43,455 bases of DNA from Bacillota bacterium (lineage in GTDB: Bacteria > Bacillota > Bacilli > Alicyclobacillales > SLC66), in the NCBI GenBank assembly GCA_021828865.1, contig JAJZCW010000027.1:1-43455 (forward strand), read 5' to 3'. A model generated the notes under the pieces. That model did not search any database and had not been told where the DNA came from. It saw only the letters and a program-made list of their open reading frames with translations. Shown piece by piece: positions 1 to 7,969 of the stretch (positions are counted from its first letter, which is position 1; every line of letters starts with the position of its first letter). The translations under genes and the position numbers were made by a program.

Positions 1-685
1 GAATGAGCCCCTCCACGATTTCATCATCCATCGACGCAACGAGCAGGCCATCTTCTGGCAGCAAGGAAACGAACTTCTGGTACGCCGCCACCAGATTAGC
101 AAAACTCCCTTGATAATGCTCGAGGTGATCGGCTTCGATGTTCGTCACCACTTCAATCATGGGATTATAATTCAAAAACGACCCATCGCTCTCATCCGCT
201 TCTGCCACAATGTGGTTTCCTTTACCCGCTTTCGCACTCAAGTTAAAGTTGGCAGAAACTCCACCGACAAGAAACGTAGGGTCAAGCCCCGCCTGTTCGA
301 GTACCCAGGCGACCATGGACGTGGTGGTCGTCTTGCCGTGCGCGCCTGCAATCGCGATGCCATAGCCTTCTTTCATGAGCTCCGCCAGCATCTGTGAACG
401 GTGAAGCACCGGTAACTCACGATCCCTTGCCGCCTGCAACTCCGCATTGTCACTCGTAATGGCCGTCGAATACACGACCACATCGACATCTTCTACATGG
501 CGTTTGTCGTGACCGAGATAGACAAGAGCACCGCGCTCCTGGAGTTTTTTTGTATAATCATGTTCCGCCACGTCAGAGCCGCTGACAGGGAACCCCCGAT
601 CCAGCAAAATGCTGGCGATTGCCCCCATGCCCGCGCCACCGATTCCTATAAAATGGATGCGCAGCTTATTATCCTTAATATCCAT
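1..685 (-). CDS. murC: UDP-N-acetylmuramate--L-alanine ligase, 3' part cut off by window edge
   Basis: MurC adds L-alanine to UDP-MurNAc in the cytoplasm, the first amino acid of the peptidoglycan stem peptide, using ATP. The reading frame is open from the ATG at 685 to base 1, so about 228 N-terminal residues are present and the C-terminal half lies outside. Seen in the translation: an N-terminal nucleotide-binding glycine loop GIGGAGM at residues 14-20 and the Mur-ligase P-loop GAHGKTT at about 114-120, followed by the AEADESDGSF segment typical of MurC. The start codon lies 11 bases inside the end of folC in another frame, with a purine-rich AGGAAAGG upstream, which suggests translational coupling. 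MurC next to folC is unlike the Bacillus subtilis arrangement. MurD, MurE and MurF do not carry this N-terminal loop, so MurC is the firm choice. Confidence 0.95.
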   Translation of the reverse strand, partial: MDIKDNKLRIHFIGIGGAGMGAIASILLDRGFPVSGSDVAEHDYTKKLQERGALVYLGHDKRHVEDVDVVVYSTAITSDNAELQAARDRELPVLHRSQMLAELMKEGYGIAIAGAHGKTTTTSMVAWVLEQAGLDPTFLVGGVSANFNLSAKAGKGNHIVAEADESDGSFLNYNPMIEVVTNIEADHLEHYQGSFANLVAAYQKFVSLLPEDGLLVASMDDEIVEGLI

Positions 686-2042
686 GATCGCCACGTTCCC
701 TTTCCTGATTGTACTTTGTAAGCAAATACTTTCGGGCTTCCGCCACCGTATAGAGTGAGCCTGTCACGAGCACGGTGGGATCGGATGATCCCACAATCCT
801 TGATGCCGCATGTACTGCGGATTTTACCGCTTCTTCGACGCTTGCTACCCATTGCACCTCGACCGCCTGCCAAATAAAAGGACCGAGTCTTCTCTTTAGT
901 TCTTCACTGCTTGCCGCCCGAGGCGTATCCGGCTTCGTCAGCCACACGCGTCTGACAAACGGTTGCAGCGCTTCGAATACTGCTTCAATGTTTTTATCTG
1001 CCATTGCCCCAAACACGAGTTCCAGTGAGGTCGCTTCAAGCGACTGAAGAGTTGCCGCGAGGGCCTTTGCCGCATGCTCATTGTGGGCGCCATCGACGAT
1101 CACGCGAACTCCGTCTCTATCAAAAACCTCGAATCGTCCAGGCCAATACGCTTGTCGAATAGACGAAAAGGTACCCGTTGCCGTTACAGACATCTTTCTT
1201 TTCGCTAATTCAAAAGCGGCTAGCGCCAGTCCCGCATTTTCCAGTTGATGATCACCGGTTAGCGGTAGATGTAACCCGAAGCCGTCCTGCCAAATCCCCA
1301 CATAATCGATGATCTGCTCTGCCAAGCCGCGACTCGCTTCTCGTACCACGTGAAAATCATGCCCCAGCCGAAAAACCGGACTGCCTTGTTCGCTTGCCAC
1401 TTTATCAATCACGCGAATCGCATCACCACGGGCGGCGGTCACCACGGGAATTCCCGGTTTGATGATACCCGCTTTATCATAAGCAATTTTGGCAATGGTG
1501 TCGCCCAAAATCTCCTGATGATCCAACCCGACATTCGTGATCACTGTCACGTCCGGCATCACCACATTGGTCGCATCGTAGCGCCCGCCAAGGCCGGTTT
1601 CAATGACTACCAGATCCACCTTTTGCGCTGCAAAGTACCAAAGTGCCGCTGCCGTCAACACCTCAAACTCGGTGGGCTCAAGTTCCGGATCATCCGGCAT
1701 CTTGGCCATCGCCAATTTCACCTGAAACAGCGCCTCCACAAACGATGCTTCCGAGATCAGCGCTTGGTTGATGCTAATCCTCTCTTCCAGTTTTCCCAAG
1801 TCCGGGGAAGTGTATTGCCCCACACGAAAACCTTTTCTCATACCCACAAAAAGCGCACTGATCATCGCGCAGGTGGATCCTTTGCCATTAGTCCCTGCCA
1901 CATGGATAAAACGAAGGTGGCGCTCCGGATGATCCAGTCTTGCGAGCAGTTCCTGCATGCGCAAAAGTCCTGGCTTAATGCCGAACCTCGACCTGGATTT
2001 CAAAAACGCATAGGCCTCCTGGGCACTCGCCCATGGGTTCAT
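675..2042 (-). CDS. folC: Folylpolyglutamate synthase / dihydrofolate synthase
   Basis: FolC adds glutamate to dihydropteroate and/or to reduced folates, an ATP-dependent step in the cytoplasm. The 455-residue product has family length. It shows the Mur-ligase-like P-loop HVAGTNGKGST at residues 47-57, an ETGLGGRYDATNV segment characteristic of FolC near 147, and the late VDGAHNEHAAKAL segment of the C-terminal domain. The ATG at 2042 has an AGGATGGG ribosome-binding site about nine bases upstream. It follows valS with a 35-base gap and no terminator, so it is probably read from the valS T-box promoter. Whether it is bifunctional cannot be told from sequence alone. Confidence 0.95.
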   Translation of the reverse strand: MNPWASAQEAYAFLKSRSRFGIKPGLLRMQELLARLDHPERHLRFIHVAGTNGKGSTCAMISALFVGMRKGFRVGQYTSPDLGKLEERISINQALISEASFVEALFQVKLAMAKMPDDPELEPTEFEVLTAAALWYFAAQKVDLVVIETGLGGRYDATNVVMPDVTVITNVGLDHQEILGDTIAKIAYDKAGIIKPGIPVVTAARGDAIRVIDKVASEQGSPVFRLGHDFHVVREASRGLAEQIIDYVGIWQDGFGLHLPLTGDHQLENAGLALAAFELAKRKMSVTATGTFSSIRQAYWPGRFEVFDRDGVRVIVDGAHNEHAAKALAATLQSLEATSLELVFGAMADKNIEAVFEALQPFVRRVWLTKPDTPRAASSEELKRRLGPFIWQAVEVQWVASVEEAVKSAVHAASRIVGSSDPTVLVTGSLYTVAEARKYLLTKYNQERERGDHGY

Positions 2043-2077
2043 GATAATCCCATCCTATTCATCACCCTGTCCCGATG

Positions 2078-4744
2078 TCACTTTTGTAAACGTGCCATTT
2101 CCGCTAACACTTTTTCCCTTCTGTCTTCATACATCGCGAGTTTTTCTTTTTCCTTTTCTACGATGTCCGCAGGCGCCTTGGCCACAAAAGAAGGATTATC
2201 GAGTTTTTTCACAAGTCTTGCGACTTCTCCGTCCAGATCAAGCTTCTCCTTATTCAACCGTTCTAGTTCTGCCACCACGTCCACCAGCCCTGCGAGCGAC
2301 AAATACACTTCCACCCCGGCGATGACGTTCGTCACCCGCTCTTCAGGTGGATTCGCCGCTTGATTGACGGTGACTGATTCCGCATTGCATAGCCGTTTGA
2401 CATAGGCCACCGAATCCTGTAACAACGCCTCGTGCGCCGCTTCCGGTTTCAGCACCACTTGCACTTTTTTGGCCGGATTCACATTCGCCTCGTGGCGCAG
2501 GTTGCGCACCGCGCGAATCGTCTCCATCACAAGCGCCATCGCATCAAATCCTGCCTGATCGCGAAGGGACTCGACCGCCACAGGCCAACTGGCATGCGTG
2601 ATGGTTTTTCCATCGTGCGGCAAGTGTAGCCAGATTTCTTCCGTCACAAATGGCATAAAAGGATGAAGCAAACGCAGTGCCCGATCAAGCACGTAAACCA
2701 GCGTGGCTTTCGTCGGTGCCTTCTCGGCATCCGTCCCTTCGTAGAGCGACACTTTTGCTAGTTCAATATACCAGTCACAAAAATCATTCCAGAAAAACTC
2801 GTAGATTTCTTTTCCTGCCTCCGCAAACTGATAAGCTTCGATCGTTTGCGTCACTCGATCGATTGTCTCCTGCAATCGATGCAAAATATAGCGGTCCGCC
2901 AGGCTTGATGGAACCTGTTCCATTGTCACCACAGACGTCACGTCTTCCGTGTTCATGATGACGAACCGGGCTGCGTTCCAAATTTTAGTCACGAGCGACT
3001 GCGCCGCATCTACCCGCTCCATGTAAAAGCGCATATCCTGCCCCATCGATGCGCCAGTCACCAGCATGAAACGAAGCGCATCAGCGCTGTACTTGCTGAT
3101 CACGTCCATCGGGTCAATCCCGTTGCCAAGGCTCTTCGAGAACTTCCTGCCCTGTGCATCGCGCACGAGGCCGTGGATCAGCACATCTTGAAATGGTGGT
3201 TGTTTGGTAAAGTAGAGCGAAGTAAAAATCATCCGCGCCACCCAGAAGTAGATGATGTCAAACCCGGTCGATAAAACGTTGGTAGGAAAATACCTCGCAA
3301 AGTCGTCGCTATTTTTCGGCCAACCCATCGTCGAAAATGGCCACAATGCCGAAGAAAACCACGTATCGAGCACATCTTCATCCTGATGCAGGTGTGCGCT
3401 TCCGCAATGCGTACAGGACGCAGGCGTCTCTCTAGCCACTGTCGTTTCGCCGCAATCATCACAGTACCAGGCGGGTATCCGATGCCCCCACCAAAGTTGA
3501 CGAGAAATGCACCAATCGCGAATATTCTCCAGCCAGTGTTGATAAATTTTGGCGAACCTGTCCGGCACAAAGCGAATATCGCCGACATTCACCGCTTCCA
3601 TCGCAGGCTCCGCGAGCGGCTTCATTTTCACAAACCACTGCGTACTGAGCCACGGTTCCACCACGGTGCCGCAACGCTCGCAATGCCCCACCGAGTGCAC
3701 ATGCCCTTTTTCCCTCAGTTGTCCATGGGATTTCAGCGCCTCGACAACCGCTTTTCTTGCCGCAAAACGCTCCATGCCCGCAAATTCACCTGCATGGTGA
3801 TTCAATTTACCCTCTTTTGTCATCACGTTGATCGAAGGTAAATGATGGCGCTGCCCCACCTCAAAGTCGTTCGGGTCATGGGCAGGAGTAATTTTAACCG
3901 CGCCTGTCCCGAATTCCGGATCCACATACGCGTCGGCGATCACCGGAATTTCGCGGTCCACAAATGGCAATTTCAGCTTCTTGCCGATCAAATGCGCATA
4001 TCGCTCATCTTCCGGATGCACCGCCACCGCCACGTCACCAAACATCGTCTCTGGACGCGTGGTAGCCACCGTCAGATTCCCTTCTCCTGTTGCAAAAGGA
4101 TAATCCACCTCATAGAGCGCGCTTTGTTTTTCTTCATACTCCACTTCAATGTCAGAGAGCGCCGTTCCGCAGCGCGGACACCAGTTGATGATGTAATCGC
4201 CGCGATAAATCAGCCCGTCTTCATAGAGGCGCACAAATACCTCGCGCACCGCGTCTGACAGCCCCGGGTCCATCGTGAAGCGCTCACGCGACCAGTCAAC
4301 CGATGCGCCAAGTCGGCGGACCTGCGAGCGAATGACGTTCGCATACTCCTCTTTCCAGGACCACACTCGCTCGACAAACTTTTCACGTCCCAAATCGTGC
4401 CGGGTTGTCCCGCTTTCTTCCATTATTTTTGCTTCCACACGCGTCTGGGTGGCAATTCCCGCGTGGTCCGTCCCCGGTACCCACAGCGCGTCATACCCCT
4501 GCATCCGCTTGAAACGGATCAACATATCCTGATTGGTATTATCAAGCGCATGCCCAAGGTGCAGAACGCCTGTCACGTTCGGCGGCGGCATGACAATCGT
4601 GTAGGGCTTTTTCAATGGGTCTTTCCCCGCTTCAAAAAAACCTTCGCGCACCCACCAGTCGTAAAGCCTGGTCTCGATCGCCTCTGCATCATACTTGCCA
4701 AGATCACCGTTCATTTTTTCTTTGGTTTCTGCTTGTTGACTCAT
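2078..4744 (-). CDS. valS: Valyl-tRNA synthetase
   Basis: Charges tRNA-Val with valine. The 888-residue product is of normal length for a class I ValRS. Visible are the HIGH-type signature HLGH at residues 62-65 after PPPNVTG, the editing-domain sequence TTRPETMFGD, a KMSKS-type loop in the variant form KFSKS (within GRKFSKSLGNG), pairs of CxxC cysteines such as CPRC and CTHC, and a C-terminal charged coiled-coil arm (LERLNKEKLDLDGEVARL...). The ATG at 4744 is preceded by AGGGGTGA at suitable spacing. A T-box leader lies immediately upstream, as expected for an aminoacyl-tRNA synthetase gene of Firmicutes. folC and murC follow in the same direction. Confidence 0.97.
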   Translation of the reverse strand: MSQQAETKEKMNGDLGKYDAEAIETRLYDWWVREGFFEAGKDPLKKPYTIVMPPPNVTGVLHLGHALDNTNQDMLIRFKRMQGYDALWVPGTDHAGIATQTRVEAKIMEESGTTRHDLGREKFVERVWSWKEEYANVIRSQVRRLGASVDWSRERFTMDPGLSDAVREVFVRLYEDGLIYRGDYIINWCPRCGTALSDIEVEYEEKQSALYEVDYPFATGEGNLTVATTRPETMFGDVAVAVHPEDERYAHLIGKKLKLPFVDREIPVIADAYVDPEFGTGAVKITPAHDPNDFEVGQRHHLPSINVMTKEGKLNHHAGEFAGMERFAARKAVVEALKSHGQLREKGHVHSVGHCERCGTVVEPWLSTQWFVKMKPLAEPAMEAVNVGDIRFVPDRFAKIYQHWLENIRDWCISRQLWWGHRIPAWYCDDCGETTVARETPASCTHCGSAHLHQDEDVLDTWFSSALWPFSTMGWPKNSDDFARYFPTNVLSTGFDIIYFWVARMIFTSLYFTKQPPFQDVLIHGLVRDAQGRKFSKSLGNGIDPMDVISKYSADALRFMLVTGASMGQDMRFYMERVDAAQSLVTKIWNAARFVIMNTEDVTSVVTMEQVPSSLADRYILHRLQETIDRVTQTIEAYQFAEAGKEIYEFFWNDFCDWYIELAKVSLYEGTDAEKAPTKATLVYVLDRALRLLHPFMPFVTEEIWLHLPHDGKTITHASWPVAVESLRDQAGFDAMALVMETIRAVRNLRHEANVNPAKKVQVVLKPEAAHEALLQDSVAYVKRLCNAESVTVNQAANPPEERVTNVIAGVEVYLSLAGLVDVVAELERLNKEKLDLDGEVARLVKKLDNPSFVAKAPADIVEKEKEKLAMYEDRREKVLAEMARLQK

Positions 4745-4780
4745 TTATCATTCACCCCTGTGTCCCATTCATAATCCAAC

Positions 4781-4815
4781 AAAAAAACCCTCCATCCTCC
4801 TGCAGGACGAAAGGT
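4781..4815 (-). terminator. Attenuator terminator of the valS T-box
   Basis: On the minus strand AACCTTTCGTCCT pairs with AGGATGGAGGGTT through 13 positions including three G-U pairs, with a five-base loop, and is followed by a run of seven T. It lies directly after the T-box sequence and before the valS ribosome-binding site, which is where a T-box terminator belongs. Confidence 0.88.
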
Positions 4816-5013
4816 TCACTTCCGCGGTACCACCATGCTTTTGCGCCACTGTTGGCACAACACTCCGTTCGCGATAAGGGCGCCGCCCTGACCCCGCGCC
4901 GATGCGCACTGGACAACGTTCCACACGCGCTTGCCAAAAGGCTCTCAATCAAGGCCTTTCTCCCTGTCGACCGCTTTCGTGTGTACTCCTTCCGGGGTCA
5001 CCACATATGTCGT
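4781..5013 (-). promoter_or_regulatory. T-box leader of valS (tRNA-Val-sensing attenuator)
   Basis: Between the valS promoter and its start lies a leader of about 230 bases. The conserved T-box core is seen on the minus strand at 4821-4836 (ATGGTGGTACCGCGGA), the segment that makes the antiterminator bulge pairing with the tRNA acceptor end. A rho-independent terminator follows at 4781-4815. Upstream, 4925-5013 can form Stem I elements. A run of two valine codons, GTT-GTC, at 4912-4917 is a candidate specifier region, but the specifier loop was not folded. Uncharged tRNA-Val should stabilise the antiterminator and raise expression of valS-folC-murC. Confidence 0.9.
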
Positions 5014-5019
5014 TAGAAT

Positions 5020-5048
5020 ATTCTAGCCCGCAGCCGTCAAGGTGTCAA
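5020..5048 (-). promoter_or_regulatory. Sigma-A promoter of valS-folC-murC
   Basis: A perfect -35 TTGACA (5043-5048) and a -10 TAGAAT (5020-5025) are separated by exactly 17 bases on the minus strand. Transcription would begin near 5013, at the head of the T-box leader. Confidence 0.88.
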
Positions 5049-5065
5049 ATCTTCTTATGCAAGCC

Positions 5066-5599
5066 CTAACGTTTTTTGCGTTTTTTCTTATGTACACGAA
5101 CGACATTGCCGTCTTTGTCAATGCGATAGCGATCTTTGTGCTGCTCCGCAATTTCGCGAACGTGTTTAGTGCCCGATTCGGTCTCGCGCTTTGTGGTGTA
5201 TTTGTCCGTCCACTTTGCCACAAGTGTGGATAACCAAGCGGTCGCGATCGATCCAATCGTGTATTCAATCAAAAAGGGGCCGATGCCATTTAATACGGGC
5301 ACGTACTTTGCCGTATCAAAAATAAATAGTAACGCCAGTGCGATGATACCGCTGAGAATCCCCGCCACCGCACCTTGCCAGATCCGCTGTGTCTTGACGC
5401 GAGGCACGATTAAATACGGCGTCAGGAGCATCGGCAAGCCAACTCCCACATTAAGATTGCCAAGTGCCGGACCTTTACCAAACCAGGCAATGGCAGCCCC
5501 AATCACGCCAAGTGCCAGTGCCACATAGCCAATCAATTTATAGCGCCAGCCCTCTGGCAGCGCTTTTTGCCTTCTGTCCAAATGATCACCTGCATTCAT
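5066..5599 (-). CDS. Hypothetical integral membrane protein with basic tail
   Basis: Family not recognised. About 177 residues from the ATG at 5599. There are four likely membrane segments (near YKLIGYVALALGVIGAAIAW; LPMLLTPYLIV; GAVAGILSGIIALALLFIF; and PFLIEYTIGSIATAWLSTLV), followed by a long charged cytosolic tail that ends in a run of lysines and arginines. The frame is open further upstream to 5635, but no start there has a good ribosome-binding site. A TTG about eight codons inside has AGGTGA just before it and is an alternative start. It sits between the spoVID transcript and the valS promoter. Confidence 0.6.
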   Translation of the reverse strand: MNAGDHLDRRQKALPEGWRYKLIGYVALALGVIGAAIAWFGKGPALGNLNVGVGLPMLLTPYLIVPRVKTQRIWQGAVAGILSGIIALALLFIFDTAKYVPVLNGIGPFLIEYTIGSIATAWLSTLVAKWTDKYTTKRETESGTKHVREIAEQHKDRYRIDKDGNVVRVHKKKRKKR

Positions 5600-5633
5600 G
5601 TCGAAACTAAGCATAATGTGATAATAATACCAC

Positions 5634-5664
5634 AAAAAAAGCGCATTCGGTTGCCCTCATGCGC
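5634..5664 (-). terminator. Rho-independent terminator, probably of the spoVID transcript
   Basis: On the minus strand GCGCAT and ATGCGC enclose a 12-base loop and are followed by seven T. It lies downstream of spoVID in the minus direction, and the membrane protein gene that follows starts just after it. Transcription from spoVID to here would run antisense through the small plus-strand gene at 5724. Confidence 0.65.
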
Positions 5665-5723
5665 GAACTTTTCTGCCATGATCGGCATAGGTTAGCGTTG
5701 AAAAGTAACTGGAGGCTACGCCG

Positions 5724-5888
5724 ATGCCTGGATTTTTTTATGCCCTTGCGCGCTTCGCAAAAGTGATTTTGCTCGGTTGCATCTTCCTCACCATGCTGCA
5801 AATGCTGTTTTATCCGTCCATTATCACACTGATGATTTTGGCTGGCTTGATCACCGTCATGGTGATTTTTTTCCTGGAAGTGAAGTGA
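5724..5888 (+). CDS. Small hydrophobic membrane peptide, 54 residues
   Basis: Not recognised as a named family. The frame begins at an ATG with a clear GGAGG ribosome-binding site at 5711-5715, eight bases upstream, and ends with TGA at 5888. The peptide has a short amphipathic start (MPGFFYALARFAKV) and two hydrophobic stretches joined at LQMLFYPS, ending FFLEVK, so two membrane passes or a hairpin are likely. It faces the spoVID homologue tail to tail, only nine bases apart, and is divergent from the membrane protein at 5066-5599. A minus-strand frame of similar length on the same DNA (5607-5897) has no plausible domain and no good ribosome-binding site. Confidence 0.6.
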   Translation: MPGFFYALARFAKVILLGCIFLTMLQMLFYPSIITLMILAGLITVMVIFFLEVK

Positions 5889-5897
5889 TGTACGCAA

Positions 5898-7172
5898 TCA
5901 CCTGAGCGGAATATACAAAATATCGCCCGGCGTCACATAATCCGATTGCAAGTGATTCACCATGAGCAGTTCGGTCATTTGCACATGATAGAATCCCGCA
6001 ATCTCCTCCAGTGTCTCTTCTGCCTGGACAATGCGGTATTTGAGCGTATACCTGGTTTCCCCAACCGGAATGGATAGCGTTTTCCAGAACCATTCTGCCG
6101 CTGTCATCTGCTCTGCCTGATCCGGTACCGCCGTGTAGGAGGCTTGTGGAGCCTCCACTTCCTCCAGCACCACTTCCTTTTTTATCTCCAGGAGCATTTC
6201 GGGCTCCTTGCGATGCTCGGTAAACGATGGTGCGACATCAGGAAAAATGGGGACCTGCTCTTCTTTTTCCAAATCCGTTCTCGTTTCACTTGAGGCGAAT
6301 GCTCCGTTTGCTTGCTGATCTGCTTTTTCAATAAAATCTTTAGGCACATCCCACTCCGGCGCAGATTCATCCAACGAGCAGGTTTCCACTAATTCCTTGG
6401 CATGTTCAATCGGCGCGGTCGACTCAACTGGTGCGGACGATTCATTCGTGGCTAATGACGCCTCATCCACTTGTGTTTCATCGTCAGCACCGTGAAATGC
6501 GCGGTCAGCACCCTGCAACTGTTTTTTCCAACCCACTTCTGAAAATGATTCATCCGACTCAAACACCACATATGGCTTCGTATCCGCAGGCGCTTCCGAT
6601 TCTGCTGTCGCTTCACCGTGCGCCGATTCATCCAACTCCTGAGGATACGCTTGTGGCTCCAGCCTAAATTCCTGAGCACCACAGGTGATGATCGCGCCGT
6701 CTTCTGCCGACAACCCTTCCACGAGCAAAAGCGCTTCGAGATGCAACCAACCGGGTCCTAGTATCTCCACTTCAAGTTCTGGCACCTGTACTTTTACGCT
6801 TAACATGCCAGGGATCTGCGCGTAGACAGGCACCGCCACCTCATAAGGCAGGCGGTGTTCCACATGCTCCACCTGCGCTTCCCCTGCTACCAACTCCTCC
6901 CGTTCCAGATAAGCGGAAATAAGAATATTGCCCTCAAGAAATAAGTGTTCCCCACGCTGCTCAAACGTGGTTACTTCTGTATAGGCTGAATATTGATCAA
7001 TCCGTTCGTTTCCGTGAATCGCATCCATAAACACCTGTTGATCAAGGAAAAGATCAAACATCGGTTGGTCCGTCCGTTCCTCCAACAGCCATCCCTCCCA
7101 CCGCCAAACCTTTTCCGAATAACCATACGCATGAGCTTGTGATTCTATTCCATTGGTACAATCATGTTGCAT
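5898..7172 (-). CDS. spoVID: SpoVID-like spore coat/morphogenesis protein with C-terminal LysM domain
   Basis: SpoVID drives encasement of the forespore by coat proteins. The 424-residue product has a beta-rich N-terminal domain (about residues 1-150, with WRWEGWLL and YLEREELVAGEAQVEH), a long acidic low-complexity middle part rich in Glu, Ala and Ser (about 190-370), and a C-terminal LysM domain (about 378-424, YRIVQAEETLEEIAGFYHVQ... GDILYIPL). This architecture and the position between the hem operon and valS match B. subtilis spoVID. The start at 7172 has no obvious ribosome-binding site. A TTG at about residue 29 with GGGAGG upstream is possible but would remove a conserved part of the N-domain. 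The small Cys-containing gene upstream is 26 bases away and probably co-transcribed. Confidence 0.82.
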   Translation of the reverse strand: MQHDCTNGIESQAHAYGYSEKVWRWEGWLLEERTDQPMFDLFLDQQVFMDAIHGNERIDQYSAYTEVTTFEQRGEHLFLEGNILISAYLEREELVAGEAQVEHVEHRLPYEVAVPVYAQIPGMLSVKVQVPELEVEILGPGWLHLEALLLVEGLSAEDGAIITCGAQEFRLEPQAYPQELDESAHGEATAESEAPADTKPYVVFESDESFSEVGWKKQLQGADRAFHGADDETQVDEASLATNESSAPVESTAPIEHAKELVETCSLDESAPEWDVPKDFIEKADQQANGAFASSETRTDLEKEEQVPIFPDVAPSFTEHRKEPEMLLEIKKEVVLEEVEAPQASYTAVPDQAEQMTAAEWFWKTLSIPVGETRYTLKYRIVQAEETLEEIAGFYHVQMTELLMVNHLQSDYVTPGDILYIPLR

Positions 7173-7198
7173 CGATTTATATCAAAAAATGAAGGTAT

Positions 7199-7450
7199 TT
7201 ATTTGCCGTTCCAAACACAATTCCCGTCTTCATTGATTGCTTGATAAGGGCATTTACTGTATTCACTCTTAATTCCAAAAGGAATGAGTTGATTCCCCGA
7301 AGGATATCGACATGCCCCTACACATTCTTTCGGTATATTTTTCTTGACGAGTTTCCGATCATAAAACCTTCGATTATGACTCAAAAAATGAAATGACAAA
7401 AAAACTATCACCAAAAAGACAATTAACATTAATAAAATCAATAAAATCAT
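7199..7450 (-). CDS. Small membrane-anchored protein with four cysteines
   Basis: Not recognised. 83 residues: an N-terminal hydrophobic anchor of about 20 residues (MILLILLMLIVFLVIVFLSF), a basic stretch (NRRFYDRKLVKK), then a polar domain with cysteines near positions 43, 47, 67 and 77, in CVGAC, KCPY and NCVW contexts. The even cysteine number in a probably exported domain suggests disulfides or metal binding. The ATG is preceded by TAGGTGAT at good spacing. Base composition is more AT-rich than in neighbouring genes. Its placement just before spoVID hints at a sporulation role, but this is inference from position only. Confidence 0.62.
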   Translation of the reverse strand: MILLILLMLIVFLVIVFLSFHFLSHNRRFYDRKLVKKNIPKECVGACRYPSGNQLIPFGIKSEYSKCPYQAINEDGNCVWNGK

Positions 7451-7692
7451 GGAATATCACCTACCCGATTATTACTTCCTAATGGAAATAAATTTACGCA
7501 TCACTATATTACTAAATTCACAAAATACCCCTGACGCTGGGGTGCGAAGTATTATGATTTTTTTGGTAATATAAGCATATCATTAGAATCCACAATTATC
7601 CATACTATCTTAACTGATCGATTGGGACTGATGACTAACCATCTATTAAATTTGATATGATAAATGACATTGATACATGAGGAGAGATTAGA
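7451..7692. other. AT-rich divergent intergenic region
   Basis: Divergent spacer between the small Cys-containing gene (minus) and the 75-residue gene (plus). It is clearly richer in A and T than its surroundings. A short hairpin ACCCC-TGACGCT-GGGGT lies at 7527-7543. A TATGAT that could be a -10 for the plus-strand gene is at 7656-7661, but no matching -35 is seen. No convincing sporulation-sigma promoter could be assigned by eye. Confidence 0.4.
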
Positions 7693-7920
7693 TTGGACAT
7701 GAGAACTCAACTGCTATACAGCTATGCCCGCACCTATATGAAATGGGAAGCCACAAATGAACATAGTTATAAAAAAACGCTGGGCATGTTTCGTATGCGT
7801 TTACATCATGAAGGCATCATGGTGCACAGCGTAAAAGATGACGGAGATTCTTATGTAATAGAAATTGAAATTAACGGATTGCCTAAAATTGAACGATTAC
7901 AAAAACCGGCGAATCTCTAA
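7693..7920 (+). CDS. Small hypothetical protein, 75 residues
   Basis: Not recognised. The soluble product reads from a TTG at 7693, with GAGGAG about eight bases upstream; an ATG two codons later (7699) is the alternative. It looks mixed alpha/beta: an amphipathic N-terminal helix with many aromatic residues (LLYSYARTYMKWEATNEHSYKKTLGMF), then two strands (GIMVHSVKDDG; YVIEIEINGL). No signal peptide or cysteines. It converges on the MFS gene, and an inverted repeat covers its stop codon. The clear ribosome-binding site and sensible composition favour a real gene. Confidence 0.6.
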   Translation: MDMRTQLLYSYARTYMKWEATNEHSYKKTLGMFRMRLHHEGIMVHSVKDDGDSYVIEIEINGLPKIERLQKPANL

Positions 7921-7944
7921 GGATCATAGCCCTTGAGATCCGCC
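7908..7944. repeat. Stem-loop spanning the stop codon of the 75-residue gene
   Basis: GGCGAATCTCTAAGG (from 7908) pairs with CCTTGAGATCCGCC (7931-7944) with one mismatch and one bulged base; the TAA at 7918-7920 is inside the left arm. A second small perfect hairpin, CCGTA-ATA-TACGG, follows at 7943-7955. There is no run of T on either side, so it is not a standard terminator. It lies between two convergent genes. Confidence 0.55.
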
Positions 7945-7969
7945 GTAATATACGGAAAACAAACAGCAC

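Noticed and set aside
1350..2363. 337-codon open frame on the plus strand
   Set aside because: It is antisense to folC and the end of valS, whose products are clearly conserved. The translation is rich in His, Arg and Cys, as shadow frames are, with no domain and no ribosome-binding site.
5607..5897. 96-codon minus-strand frame opposite the small membrane peptide gene
   Set aside because: Composition is shadow-like (many His, Gln, Asn), it runs through a terminator hairpin, and the plus-strand frame has the ribosome-binding site and the plausible protein.
7527..7543. ACCCC/GGGGT hairpin as a terminator
   Set aside because: The stem is only five pairs, no gene upstream on either strand would end there, and the T-run is weak.
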